DNA of 64,000 nucleotides from Oleiphilus sp. (GTDB taxonomy: Bacteria; Pseudomonadota; Gammaproteobacteria; Pseudomonadales; Oleiphilaceae), in the NCBI GenBank assembly GCA_006212045.1, contig PZPK01000021.1, forward strand, positions 17,379-81,378, written 5' to 3'. Of this stretch, positions 34,506 to 42,153 are shown piece by piece. How positions within the stretch are numbered: position 1 is the first letter of the stretch; every line of letters begins with the position of its first letter. Made by a program: the position numbers and the translations under genes. The notes beneath the pieces were generated by a model. The model was not told where the DNA came from and did no database searches. It saw only the letters and a program-made list of their open reading frames with translations.

Positions 34506-35063
34506 ATGTTGGAAAAAATTGCTGCGCACTACCAGGAAATCATCGCTTCTCTCGGGGAAGATCCCGGCAGAGAAGGATTAGCTGATACACCGGTCCGCGC
34601 TGCGAAAGCCATGCAGTTTTTGACGCAGGGTTATGAACAGAATATCAAGGACGTTGTAAACGGCGCCATATTTGAGTCCGACAGCGACCAGATGGTGATT
34701 GTCAAAGATATTGAACTGTATTCGCTGTGCGAACACCACTTGCTGCCATTTATCGGTAAATGCCACATCGCGTACTTGCCAAATGGTAAGGTGCTCGGCT
34801 TGTCCAAGTTTGCCCGCATCGTGGATATGTTTGCCCGCAGATTGCAGATTCAGGAAAAACTCACGCGTCAGATAGCCGAAACGGTTCTCGAGGAAACACA
34901 GGCCAAGGGTGTCGCGGTTGTCATTGAAGCACAACACATGTGTATGATGATGCGTGGTGTCCAAAAGCAGAATTCTGTCATGAACAGCTCTGTCATGCTT
35001 GGTAGCTTTAGAGAGTCGCAAGCAACCCGCAGTGAATTTCTGACCCTGATAAAATCGCGCTAA
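34506..35063 (+). CDS. folE: GTP cyclohydrolase I
   Basis: A 185-residue enzyme converting GTP to 7,8-dihydroneopterin triphosphate, the first step to tetrahydrofolate (and, in many bacteria, queuosine). The zinc-site motif [20 protein letters not shown] and the late cysteine in [11 protein letters not shown] are present, along with [20 protein letters not shown]. Start at ATG with AAGG 7 nt upstream. The zinc-dependent type is notable given the separate Zur-regulated zinc block at 42 kb. It lies upstream of rnb with a 57-bp gap. Confidence 0.97.
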   Translation: MLEKIAAHYQEIIASLGEDPGREGLADTPVRAAKAMQFLTQGYEQNIKDVVNGAIFESDSDQMVIVKDIELYSLCEHHLLPFIGKCHIAYLPNGKVLGLSKFARIVDMFARRLQIQEKLTRQIAETVLEETQAKGVAVVIEAQHMCMMMRGVQKQNSVMNSSVMLGSFRESQATRSEFLTLIKSR

Positions 35064-35120
35064 GCGACGCATTCCCCCTCAAAAAACTAAACCGGCGATA
35101 CACCCTTCCAGGACTTCATC

Positions 35121-37049
35121 ATGTTAAAAACCGAAATGCTCAGCCAACTCAAGCAGCTTAAACAGGAGATCAAGGCGAGCCGAAATCTGCATCAGGGCAT
35201 CGTCAAAGGCACGAGTAACAAGTTCGGGTTCGTCACCCTCGACAGTGGCAAGGACATCTTTTTGCCTGCCGACGAAATGGCGCGGGTCCTGCCGGGAGAC
35301 AGGATTGAGGTTGAAGTAAAAAAAGAGCCCAAAAACAAAACGTTCGCGCTGGTGGAAAAGCTGATCGAATCGCCGACCAAGGAATTCTTCGGAAAGTATG
35401 TCACCAAGGGCAACGCACACTTTGTCGAAGCGGATATCTCCGGATTGTCGCAATGGCTCTTTATTCCTCCGCCCAAGAGAAAAGATGCGAAAACAAAAGA
35501 TCTGGTGCGCTGCAAACTGACCCAGCATCCGATTCGTAACGGTAAAGCGCAGGCTGCCGTTCTGGAAGTGATTGGTTCAGAGCGTGATCCGGGCATTGAG
35601 TGGACCTATGCCATGCGCAAATATGGCATTCAGGAAGGCTGGCCAGAGCAGGTCATGTCGGAAGTCGAGGCACTGGATCAGGCTGCCGTTGAACAGCTCG
35701 CCTCACAAAGGGAAGACCTGAGTGATGTTCCGTTTGTCACTATTGATTCTGCTTCGACTCAGGATATGGATGATGCGATTTGGGTCGAGAAGCGTGATCA
35801 AGCTTGGGTCTTGCGTGTTGCCATTGCCGACCCGGCCAGTCTCATTCCCGAAAATTCAGCCCTCGAAAAAGAGCTGTGTCGTCGCGTGGCATCTGTCTAC
35901 TTTCCGGGTTTGGCGGTACCTATGTTGCCGGCAGAACTGTCTCGTGACCTTTGTTCCCTGCGTGAAGGCGTGCTCAGATTGGCCAAGGTCCTTGAACTGG
36001 TTATTGATGCCAAAGGCGAAGTCATAGAAAGCAGGTTATTTAACGCCCGGGTTTGCTCGCAGCGAAAGTTAAGCTACCAGGAAGCTTCAGCTCTGGTCGC
36101 AACGGGTTCAGATGATCCGCTGCAGCCCATGCTTCGGGAGCTGAATGAGCTCTCAAATGTGCTCTCGGCGTGGCGTAAGGACAAGGCCGTTTGCCAGGCA
36201 GGAAGGCCCGAATTTTATCTGGAGATTAATGATAACCGGAAAATCGAGCGTATCGTGCCGCGGGAACCAACGGTTGCCCACCGTATCGTCGAAGAGTGTA
36301 TGGTTGTGGCCAATCGCACGATTGCGCAACTGCTGCAGTCTCATAACGTAGACAGTCTGTTTGTCCGTCATGATGGCGTCAGGGAAGAGCGACGTCAGCC
36401 GCTCGCTTCGGTATTGGCAAAAGCCACCCCGGATCTTGGAGAGGTGGACCTGGCTGATTTGAATGACTTTGGCCGTTGCATGCGTACTTTGCAGGAAAGT
36501 GACGAGTACAAACAGTTAGTAACCCTAATCAACCGACAGTTGACCCGAACCGAATTATCGAGTCGCCCGGCACCGCATTTTGCGATGGGATTTGACGCGT
36601 ATACGACATTTACTTCGCCATTGCGAAAGGCCAGTGATTTTCTGTTGCATCGTCAGCTGGATGCCTGGCTAAAAGAGGGCGAGATCAAAGCCATTGATTC
36701 GACATTGGCATCGTCTCTGGATGTTTCGCTTCAGAACACTCGGGCTGCAGTTTTTGAAGTCGAACAGTGGCTGAAATGCCAGTTTATGAATACCCGCTCC
36801 AATATTTTTGAAGCTCAGGTGCTGAGAGTATATGCCTCGGGGTGTCAGATAAGATTGCTGGAAAATGGCGTCGAAGGTTTTATTTCGGTGCGTGATCTGG
36901 ACGGTAAGTTCAGCTACAACCAGGATCTGATGCAGTTGAAAGGTGCTGACTACAGTTTTAGCCTGGATCAGCTTCTCAAGGTCAAGAAAAAGCAGGTCGA
37001 CTGGTCTCGAAAACAGATTATGTTTATTCCCTGTGAAACCGATGCCTGA
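35121..37049 (+). CDS. rnb: Exoribonuclease II
   Basis: A 642-residue 3'-to-5' exonuclease, the same size as E. coli RNase II (644). Cold-shock-like domains occupy the N-terminus (GTSNKFGFVTLDSGKDIFLP), then the catalytic RNB domain with the aspartate cluster VTIDSASTQDMDDAIWVE (about 205-222) and HFAMGFDAYTTFTSPLRKASD, and a C-terminal S1 domain (FEAQVLRVYASGCQIRLLENG). It degrades single-stranded mRNA. An Rsm-type RNA candidate follows directly downstream. Confidence 0.95.
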   Translation: MLKTEMLSQLKQLKQEIKASRNLHQGIVKGTSNKFGFVTLDSGKDIFLPADEMARVLPGDRIEVEVKKEPKNKTFALVEKLIESPTKEFFGKYVTKGNAHFVEADISGLSQWLFIPPPKRKDAKTKDLVRCKLTQHPIRNGKAQAAVLEVIGSERDPGIEWTYAMRKYGIQEGWPEQVMSEVEALDQAAVEQLASQREDLSDVPFVTIDSASTQDMDDAIWVEKRDQAWVLRVAIADPASLIPENSALEKELCRRVASVYFPGLAVPMLPAELSRDLCSLREGVLRLAKVLELVIDAKGEVIESRLFNARVCSQRKLSYQEASALVATGSDDPLQPMLRELNELSNVLSAWRKDKAVCQAGRPEFYLEINDNRKIERIVPREPTVAHRIVEECMVVANRTIAQLLQSHNVDSLFVRHDGVREERRQPLASVLAKATPDLGEVDLADLNDFGRCMRTLQESDEYKQLVTLINRQLTRTELSSRPAPHFAMGFDAYTTFTSPLRKASDFLLHRQLDAWLKEGEIKAIDSTLASSLDVSLQNTRAAVFEVEQWLKCQFMNTRSNIFEAQVLRVYASGCQIRLLENGVEGFISVRDLDGKFSYNQDLMQLKGADYSFSLDQLLKVKKKQVDWSRKQIMFIPCETDA

Positions 37050-37064
37050 TCAGGCGACACACGG

Positions 37065-37082
37065 TGTAGGATATATCGCACA
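37065..37082 (+). promoter_or_regulatory. GacA-box-like upstream activating site
   Basis: TGTAGG-N6-CGCACA resembles the consensus TGTAAG-N6-CTTACA bound by GacA upstream of rsmX/Y/Z genes (5 of 6 and 4 of 6 matches, spacer exact). Its centre lies about 64 bp before the predicted RNA start. Confidence 0.6.
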
Positions 37083-37137
37083 TGGCTTTGGGTGATGTCC
37101 TATTTTTTTAGTTTCCGTGTCGCTCTAGAATGATCTT

Positions 37138-37258
37138 AAGGATGAACGCTACACATTGGATGTGTGACAAGGAAGCCCAAGGACGTTGAGTTCTGAAGGA
37201 TTAGTAAAGGATGCTCGATTTAAGGGTGTCGAAAGGAATTCGATGCCCTTTTGCTTTT
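37138..37258 (+). ncRNA. RsmX/Y/Z (CsrB)-type regulatory RNA candidate
   Basis: A predicted RNA of about 121 nt that would sequester CsrA/RsmA-family proteins. Seven GGA motifs occur in 98 nt, at 37140, 37158, 37171, 37181, 37198, 37209 and 37235; six of them read AAGGA. The second sits in the loop of a small hairpin (ACACA-UUGGA-UGUGU, 37151-37165) and the last in the loop of the terminator (loop AGGAA), the two contexts favoured by RsmA/E. A -10 box TAGAAT (37126-37131) predicts the start near 37138, and a GacA-like box lies upstream. There is no competing reading frame. Size, motif density and layout all match the Pseudomonas Rsm RNAs, but it has not been tested by alignment. Confidence 0.8.
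37222..37258 (+). terminator. Terminator of the Rsm-type RNA
   Basis: A 12-bp stem (37222-37233 with 37239-37250; ten Watson-Crick pairs and two G-T wobbles) has the loop AGGAA and is followed by TTGCTTTT. Confidence 0.85.
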
Positions 37259-37271
37259 CCCGTCAATCACC

Positions 37272-37928
37272 TTAGTCACTCGACTGTTTTAGCCCTACAA
37301 GACCTGCCAGCATATACTCACTAATGATCGTTACGTAAGTATCGAGGTCAATCGTATGTTGATGGCTGACATCTGTATTCCAGATCATGCTGATTGCACC
37401 ATCGAACGTCGCTTCCAAGCCCATCATCAAATGTTCTACCGGCTTTTCAGGAATAATGCCCTGCTCAATTCCGGAAGTTAATATCGAACCGATGAAATTT
37501 TCGAAACGGCTATCCAGCTTTTCGAACTGCTCTCTAAGCTCTTGGGGCAGGCGGTTTCGGTAGTCTTCACGTTTACAGTAAAACGAGACGCGTGCTTGTG
37601 CTGGGTTGGCGAGGAACATGTCAAAGGCGATACGAATAATATTCTTCAGGCAAACGAGCACATCTTCGGAACTCGTCGCAGTCTCAAAGTTCTCGAGCAA
37701 TTTGTCGGTAAAGGCCAGCGTAATGTAGGCATATATTTCTTCCTTGCTGGCAAAATGTTTGTAAACCGTACCCTTGCCTATTTCGGCTTTTCGCGAAATC
37801 TGTTCAACGGTGACCTGTTCCCAGTGTGGACCCTCAAACAGACTGAGTGCTGCGTTCAGGATTTCCTGCTCGCGCCGAGCAAACTCTGCCTGTTTTTTGC
37901 TGATAAAGGGTGTGCCGCCTGCGGGCAT
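37272..37928 (-). CDS. TetR-family transcriptional regulator
   Basis: A 218-residue regulator. The N-terminal helix-turn-helix is clear: ILNAALSLFEGPHWEQVTVEQISRKAEIGKGTVYKHFASKEEIYAYI (about 23-69). The C-terminal ligand-binding half is not recognisable. ATG start with GGAGA 9 nt upstream. It is divergent from the voltage-gated channel gene, and a TGACT-N3-AGTCA palindrome lies in the shared region, a plausible operator for autoregulation and perhaps for the channel gene. Ligand unknown. Confidence 0.88.
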   Translation of the reverse strand: MPAGGTPFISKKQAEFARREQEILNAALSLFEGPHWEQVTVEQISRKAEIGKGTVYKHFASKEEIYAYITLAFTDKLLENFETATSSEDVLVCLKNIIRIAFDMFLANPAQARVSFYCKREDYRNRLPQELREQFEKLDSRFENFIGSILTSGIEQGIIPEKPVEHLMMGLEATFDGAISMIWNTDVSHQHTIDLDTYVTIISEYMLAGLVGLKQSSD

Positions 37929-37959
37929 TTTCGCTGTCTCCGTTTAAAAATCTGATTTA

Positions 37960-37972
37960 TGACTGAAAGTCA
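37960..37972. promoter_or_regulatory. Palindrome, candidate TetR operator
   Basis: TGACTGAAAGTCA has perfect 5-bp arms around GAA. It lies 31 bp before the tetR start and 113 bp before the channel start, in their divergent promoter region. Confidence 0.4.
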
Positions 37973-38085
37973 CAAAAATTCTATAGCCTGTTGGCCTGCA
38001 AAGCTACCTATTTCATTTTTGTGTAATAAAATTGAGCGCCAATTACGTTCCGGCCCCGAATTTATCAGAGTCAAACAGACAAGCC

Positions 38086-38892
38086 ATGAATACAAACAAG
38101 TTACAACAGAAGTTTCTAGCGATCAGAAGTCACAAAGGTTTTGAACTATTTGTGGTGACGGTCATTGTTTTTTCGGCACTGATCATTGGTGCAAAAACCT
38201 ACCATATTCCAGAAAACCTGCTGTCATTGATGATCTGGCTTGACTGGGCAATTACCTTTGTTTTTCTGTTCGAGATCATTGTTCGTTTTCTCGGTGAAGC
38301 GAACAAACGCGACTTTTTTCGAAGTGGGTGGAATATATTCGATACGCTTATCGTGGTTGTGAGTCTGATACCGATCGAGAATTCGGATCTTGCACTGATC
38401 GGTCGTCTGATCAGAATCTTCCGTGTCCTGAGAATGATTTCAATCATTCCGGAACTGCGCCTTTTGCTTAACTCGCTACTGAAAGCCATGCCCCAACTTG
38501 GCTACGTGGTGCTGCTGATGTTCATCATTTTTTATATCTATGCTGCGGTTGGAACGACGTTTTTCGCCCAGATCAATCCGGTTCTGTGGGGGGATATCGC
38601 CATCTCGATGCTGACGCTTTTTCGAGTCATGACCTTTGAAGACTGGACAGACGTTATGTACGAGGTCATGGAGCACTACAGTTTCAGCTGGATTTATTTC
38701 ATAACCTTTATCTTTTTCACGACCTTTGCGTTTCTTAATATGGTGATAGGTATCGTGGTCAGTGTACTTGAGGAAGAAAACCAGCGGGTCAAAGCGGTTA
38801 AAGACAAGGAAGACGGTGTTATTGAGATTGATGATTTGCATCGAGAACTGCTGGAGTTAAAGCGGATGCTTGTTGAGATGAAGGCGAGATAG
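38086..38892 (+). CDS. Single-domain voltage-gated cation channel
   Basis: A 268-residue channel subunit with six membrane segments, expected to form homotetramers. S4 carries arginines every third residue (R107, R110, R113, R116). The pore loop reads TLFRVMTFEDWTDVMYE with filter T183-F-E-D-W-T-D189; bacterial sodium channels such as NaChBac/NavAb have TLESW followed by S/A and M/S. The extra aspartates at 186 and 189 match two of the three changes that made NavAb calcium-selective (CavAb). A C-terminal heptad helix (about 229-266) probably forms the tetramer coiled coil. I start at the ATG giving MNTNKLQQ; the frame extends 18 codons further to an unlikely start. Confidence 0.88.
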   Translation: MNTNKLQQKFLAIRSHKGFELFVVTVIVFSALIIGAKTYHIPENLLSLMIWLDWAITFVFLFEIIVRFLGEANKRDFFRSGWNIFDTLIVVVSLIPIENSDLALIGRLIRIFRVLRMISIIPELRLLLNSLLKAMPQLGYVVLLMFIIFYIYAAVGTTFFAQINPVLWGDIAISMLTLFRVMTFEDWTDVMYEVMEHYSFSWIYFITFIFFTTFAFLNMVIGIVVSVLEEENQRVKAVKDKEDGVIEIDDLHRELLELKRMLVEMKAR

Positions 38893-39021
38893 CCCGGGGA
38901 GGGTCAACACTAGACTGGCCATTGACCAGTTCTGATCGTTTTGTTCCAGTTTTAACCCTATACAGCGCCTGGCCGGCACATTGGCGAGCTTGATGGAACA
39001 AACTATCCTGAAATCGGTTCA

Positions 39022-39060
39022 ATACAAATGTATGATACGTATGTATGATACAAGTGTATG
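39022..39060. repeat. Three tandem 13-bp operator-like repeats upstream of the hydroxylase gene
   Basis: ATACAAATGTATG, ATACGTATGTATG and ATACAAGTGTATG follow one another without gaps. Each contains the palindrome ATACA-N2-TGTAT (the second with one mismatch). An inverted piece, CACTTGTAT, lies at 39084-39092. The first unit recurs at 39917-39928 just upstream of the TetR gene, so this is probably the binding array of that regulator. Confidence 0.75.
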
Positions 39061-39116
39061 AAAGTCGATTGTAAAGTATCACGCACTTGTATTTGTCGTG
39101 ATCAGGATAGGTTGTT

Positions 39117-39842
39117 ATGTATAACAGGTATTACGTTCCTTCATTTCACTTCAACACTGCCGGGCCATGTTATTGTGGGTCCATGAAACCCTTTGGTACA
39201 TGCTGCGCCTCCAATGACCCTGCCCGAGGGCTTCCCAGTTCTATCAAGGTGGTCAACAATTTCCTGGCTAAACAGGAATGCGACCAGTTGCTGGCCTTCG
39301 CCGAGCGTCAGAAAAGAGACTGGTTAACGGTCGTTGATATTGACAAGGCGACCGGTAAAAAAAAGGTCAAACGTCATCCAAACCGGGTCACCCAAGTAGT
39401 ACAGCTGGCCGAAAAACAGGCCTATGTTTCCGAGCTGATGGAGCGGGCATGCCGGGAACATTTACCGGCGCATGTATCTCCGCCGGAGTGGTTCGAAACG
39501 CCGCAATTGCTACGTTATGGTCGGGGCGGTAAATATGCCATGCATTCCGACTCAGATAACTATTGCCATGAGAAGAATAGCTTTTACCGTTTTATTGACC
39601 GGGATTTCAGCATTCTGATCTACCTGAATGACGATTACATTGGGGGGGGGCTGAAATTCAAGGGTCTGAATTTCAGTTATCAGCCCAAAGCCGGCGATCT
39701 GGTGCTCTTTCCATCCAACCATGTGTTTTCGCATGAGTCTTTGCCGATTCAGTCAGGTACCAAGTATGCGCTGGTCAGTTGGGGAGCCTTCAAAGGTTCT
39801 CCTCGCGTCTCTGCACCCAGACAGGTCGTAAAACTGCACTAG
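39117..39842 (+). CDS. 2-oxoglutarate/Fe(II) dioxygenase, prolyl-4-hydroxylase-like, with SEC-C-type motif
   Basis: A 241-residue protein. The N-terminus has a small metal-binding motif, CYCGSMKPFGTCC (C18, C20, C29, C30), like SEC-C motifs. The rest is a prolyl-4-hydroxylase-type double-stranded beta-helix: H143 and D145 (HSDSD) and H206 (FSHESLP) are the likely iron ligands, and K216 in GTKYALVSW the 2-oxoglutarate contact. It probably hydroxylates a protein or peptide; the target is unknown. The ATG follows AGGATAGG. A run of nine G at 39642-39650 encodes GGG within the catalytic domain. The operator array upstream and the TetR gene downstream suggest repression by that regulator. Confidence 0.85.
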   Translation: MYNRYYVPSFHFNTAGPCYCGSMKPFGTCCASNDPARGLPSSIKVVNNFLAKQECDQLLAFAERQKRDWLTVVDIDKATGKKKVKRHPNRVTQVVQLAEKQAYVSELMERACREHLPAHVSPPEWFETPQLLRYGRGGKYAMHSDSDNYCHEKNSFYRFIDRDFSILIYLNDDYIGGGLKFKGLNFSYQPKAGDLVLFPSNHVFSHESLPIQSGTKYALVSWGAFKGSPRVSAPRQVVKLH

Positions 39843-39916
39843 GCAGATCTGAGATAAAATGAGATCTGGCTCATAAATACTCTTTATGAGCCAGATATTT
39901 GTTTCAGTTCCATTTC

Positions 39917-39928
39917 ATACAAATGTAT
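39917..39928. promoter_or_regulatory. Operator-like site upstream of the second TetR gene
   Basis: ATACAAATGTAT is identical to the core of the first repeat at 39022. It lies 37 bp before the regulator start, as expected for autoregulation. Confidence 0.65.
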
Positions 39929-39964
39929 TATCCATAAAAGCAACAATAAAAATGGCTACATACA

Positions 39965-40582
39965 TTGGGCACCGTAAAAGATTCTCTTCAAACAAAACAG
40001 AAACTGGTTCAGGTCGCGGGCGTGATGTTTGCGGAACGAGGTTATGATCAGGTCACCGTGCGGGATATTATCGATGCCGCCAGTGCCAATCTTGGCGCGC
40101 TGAACTATCACTTCGGTACCAAGGAATGTCTGTATGGTGAAGTGCTTCGGCAAGCCTGTGAAAGTGACCGAATTGATCCGGTAAATCTCGAAACACTGGA
40201 GCCTTTTGAGCAGTTGGTATTTCTGATCGAAGAGGCCTTGTTAATCTGCAGTCAAGGCATTGATCAGAATTGGCCCTATATGCTGATCAAACGCGAGTGC
40301 CAGTTTCCTTCTCATATGTTCGATCAAATCGTGGAAGAGCATTTCAAGTTCCAGTCTTCCGTTGTCACCGGTATTATCGCGCAACTTGTAAACAAACCGG
40401 CGACCGCGCCGGAAGTCGAGTTGGGGGTAGTTACGATGGTGGGTTTGCTGGATATGTTTGGCCTGAATGGCCATCTGATCACCTCCGTATTACCGGATCT
40501 CAGTCCTTACATCAATGATCGCAAGAGTCTGGCCAGGCGTGTTGCCAAGCTGGTGATTGAAGCGGCCACGCAAGAGGTATAA
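39965..40582 (+). CDS. TetR-family regulator (CecR/YbiH-like)
   Basis: A 205-residue regulator with an N-terminal HTH (VAGVMFAERGYDQVTVRDIIDAASANLGALNYHFGTKECLY, about 17-57). The NLGALNYHFGTKECLY form of the recognition helix is typical of the CecR/YbiH branch. The frame offers only a TTG start at 39965, without a clear ribosome site; an ATG at 39952 is out of frame. It lies 122 bp after the hydroxylase gene, and both genes have the same ATACAAATGTAT site upstream, so it probably controls both. Confidence 0.88.
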   Translation: MGTVKDSLQTKQKLVQVAGVMFAERGYDQVTVRDIIDAASANLGALNYHFGTKECLYGEVLRQACESDRIDPVNLETLEPFEQLVFLIEEALLICSQGIDQNWPYMLIKRECQFPSHMFDQIVEEHFKFQSSVVTGIIAQLVNKPATAPEVELGVVTMVGLLDMFGLNGHLITSVLPDLSPYINDRKSLARRVAKLVIEAATQEV

Positions 40583-40583
40583 A

Positions 40584-40608
40584 AAAAAGCCTCGTAAGGA
40601 GGCTTTTT
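40584..40608. terminator. Bidirectional terminator after the second TetR gene
   Basis: A perfect 10-bp stem AAAAAGCCTC / GAGGCTTTTT with loop GTAAG. Flanking A and T runs serve both the TetR gene and the convergent membrane-protein gene. Confidence 0.92.
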
Positions 40609-40633
40609 CTTGTAGAGAGTGACAGATTATTCG

Positions 40634-41236
40634 CTAGCTGATGTATTCAGGACCAATGCCGATGCTCCAGATAACCACACTAATGGCCAACAGTCCAACC
40701 AGCATTACCAGCCCAACTGTTAGTATCGAAGTTGCGAACATAAAGCCTCTTTCTTCGGGTATCTTCATCAGGATCGGCAGGCCTTCATACAGTAAATAGA
40801 CTGACCAGCATACCGCAATGATCCCCGCCAGCATGTTCACCCAAAGGACCGGATAGACCGCGATGATACCCGTTAAAAACAGCGGTGTTGCCGTGTATGC
40901 GGCCAACACTATGCCTCTGTGTTCGCTTGATTCAACACCATAGGTCATGGAGAAAAAGTCTATAAATTTACCGATCAGATAAATGCCGGCTAGCATCGCC
41001 GCGTAGAACAGAATACATAACTGGGCGGCACTGCTTTGACTGAGCCTGACGACATCACCATCGCCAATTTGCCAGCCCACTACCGTCGTACCGTAGAAGG
41101 CTGCTGCAGCGGGAATAAGGGCAAGCAGTATCACATGGCTCAAATACAGCTTGGAAGTTGATTCATGTTCTTCTCGAATCGTTTCCCACTCCCGGTCGGG
41201 GTGGGTCAAAATACCGAGGGTATGCATTAAACTCAT
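40634..41236 (-). CDS. Yip1-family membrane protein
   Basis: A 200-residue protein with a short cytoplasmic N-terminus (LTHPDREWETIREEH, a common opening in bacterial Yip1-domain proteins) and five predicted membrane spans from about residue 32 to 195. Conserved-looking polar positions include GKFIDFFSMTYG and the glycines in the third and fourth spans. The function of bacterial members is unknown. It stands alone, convergent with the TetR gene and followed on its 5' side by a 325-bp spacer. Confidence 0.75.
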   Translation of the reverse strand: MSLMHTLGILTHPDREWETIREEHESTSKLYLSHVILLALIPAAAAFYGTTVVGWQIGDGDVVRLSQSSAAQLCILFYAAMLAGIYLIGKFIDFFSMTYGVESSEHRGIVLAAYTATPLFLTGIIAVYPVLWVNMLAGIIAVCWSVYLLYEGLPILMKIPEERGFMFATSILTVGLVMLVGLLAISVVIWSIGIGPEYIS

Positions 41237-41561
41237 TCTTTGATCTCCAGTATCTGTTTGTTGTTGTTTTTGGTGACTTCACTAAGAGTAATATCGTGTC
41301 TACCTTGTCTAAGCTTAGTTCAAGCTTTGCCCTTCTGCATCGCCACCGTGGTTTGCGGGTGGCAGCATTCTGAAACGGACACCTGATGCTATTTCCATAG
41401 TGATTTTCAGCGCTGAATCTTCCCTCTGGCTACTGACATACTTAACCCGAATGGGAGCTTAAATCCAGTCCTGACTGGCATTAAGTCGCTTCTGTTTCAA
41501 TATTTTTCATTTCCGGCGCTGAATTCTTACTATACGCCCAAAAATCAGACAAACTGTGAAC
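41237..41561. other. Gene-free spacer between yip1-like gene and zur
   Basis: 325 bp. It should include the promoter of the Yip1-like gene near 41240-41320. I see no convincing terminator for zur, no repeat and no small gene; a 71-codon plus-strand frame overlapping the Yip1 gene looks like chance. Confidence 0.4.
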
Positions 41562-41975
41562 TTATTCACTGCCGGCGGATTCCGCTTTCTGACAACGATC
41601 ACACAGCCCTCTAAATTCAAGATAAGGTGACTTCAAGGCAAACTGCTTGGCCTGAGCAAGTGTAAAAAATTGCGCCAGCAAATTTTCTTCGAGTGACAGC
41701 TCTGCGACCTGACCACATATCTCACAGATCATAAAAAGCTGTTCATGGCTTTTGTGGCTATGGCCGCAACAAATGAATTTTTGCTCTGATTCAATGCGAT
41801 GTATGAGTTTGGATTCAATCAGATAGTTGAGGGCCCGGTAAACGGTGGCAGGCTTCCACTTTCGATCGCCGGCATGCAGTGAGTCCAGAATATCGTAGGC
41901 GCTCATGGCTTCGTGGCGTTCGCTTAGCACGTCCAACACGGCTTGTCTGTTTTCTGTCAGAGTTTTTTCGGGCAT
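41562..41975 (-). CDS. zur: Zinc uptake regulator Zur (Fur family)
   Basis: A 137-residue Fur-type repressor. The N-terminal winged helix includes MSAYDILDSLHAGDRKWKPATVYRALNYLIESKLIHRIES. Structural zinc cysteines occur as two pairs: CEIC (after HEQLFMI) and CDRC near the C-terminus; HSHKSHEQ is the usual histidine-rich segment. When zinc is ample it should repress the divergent znu operon and itself through the box at 42006-42022. Zur rather than Fur or PerR is supported by the znuCB neighbours. Confidence 0.94.
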   Translation of the reverse strand: MPEKTLTENRQAVLDVLSERHEAMSAYDILDSLHAGDRKWKPATVYRALNYLIESKLIHRIESEQKFICCGHSHKSHEQLFMICEICGQVAELSLEENLLAQFFTLAQAKQFALKSPYLEFRGLCDRCQKAESAGSE

Positions 41976-42005
41976 GTGGCTCGGGCGCTACTAAAAAATA
42001 GTAGC

Positions 42006-42022
42006 TTGTTATAACATAACAA
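42006..42022. promoter_or_regulatory. Zur box
   Basis: TTGTTATAACATAACAA has perfect 7-bp arms around AAC and fits the known gammaproteobacterial Zur consensus (core GTTATAATATAAC). It lies 30 bp before zur and 26 bp before the small znu leader gene, so one site could control both directions. Confidence 0.9.
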
Positions 42023-42048
42023 TTTAACTTGATTGAAGTCTGAAAGAC

Positions 42049-42153
42049 ATGTTTCGTCGATCCTTACTCGAAATGGGTGTGGCCCAGCGCTTGGTCGTAG
42101 CGAGTATGCTGCTTGTCCCCGTATGGATGATGATTCTCTGGGTAAGCCGCTGA
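42049..42153 (+). CDS. 34-residue hydrophobic peptide coupled to znuC
   Basis: A short frame starts at ATG 42049, 26 bp after the Zur box, and encodes a basic, amphipathic N-terminus (MFRRSLLEMGVAQR) and one membrane segment (LVVASMLLVPVWMMILWV) ending in SR. Its stop overlaps the znuC start as TGATG (42151-42155), a classic coupling arrangement that would explain why znuC lacks its own ribosome site. GAAAGA precedes the ATG. It is either a small membrane partner of the zinc transporter or a leader peptide; I know no named family for it. Confidence 0.55.
   Translation: MFRRSLLEMGVAQRLVVASMLLVPVWMMILWVSR

Noticed and set aside
39022..39060. CRISPR array
   Set aside because: The 13-bp units are contiguous without spacers and palindromic, which fits an operator array and not a CRISPR.
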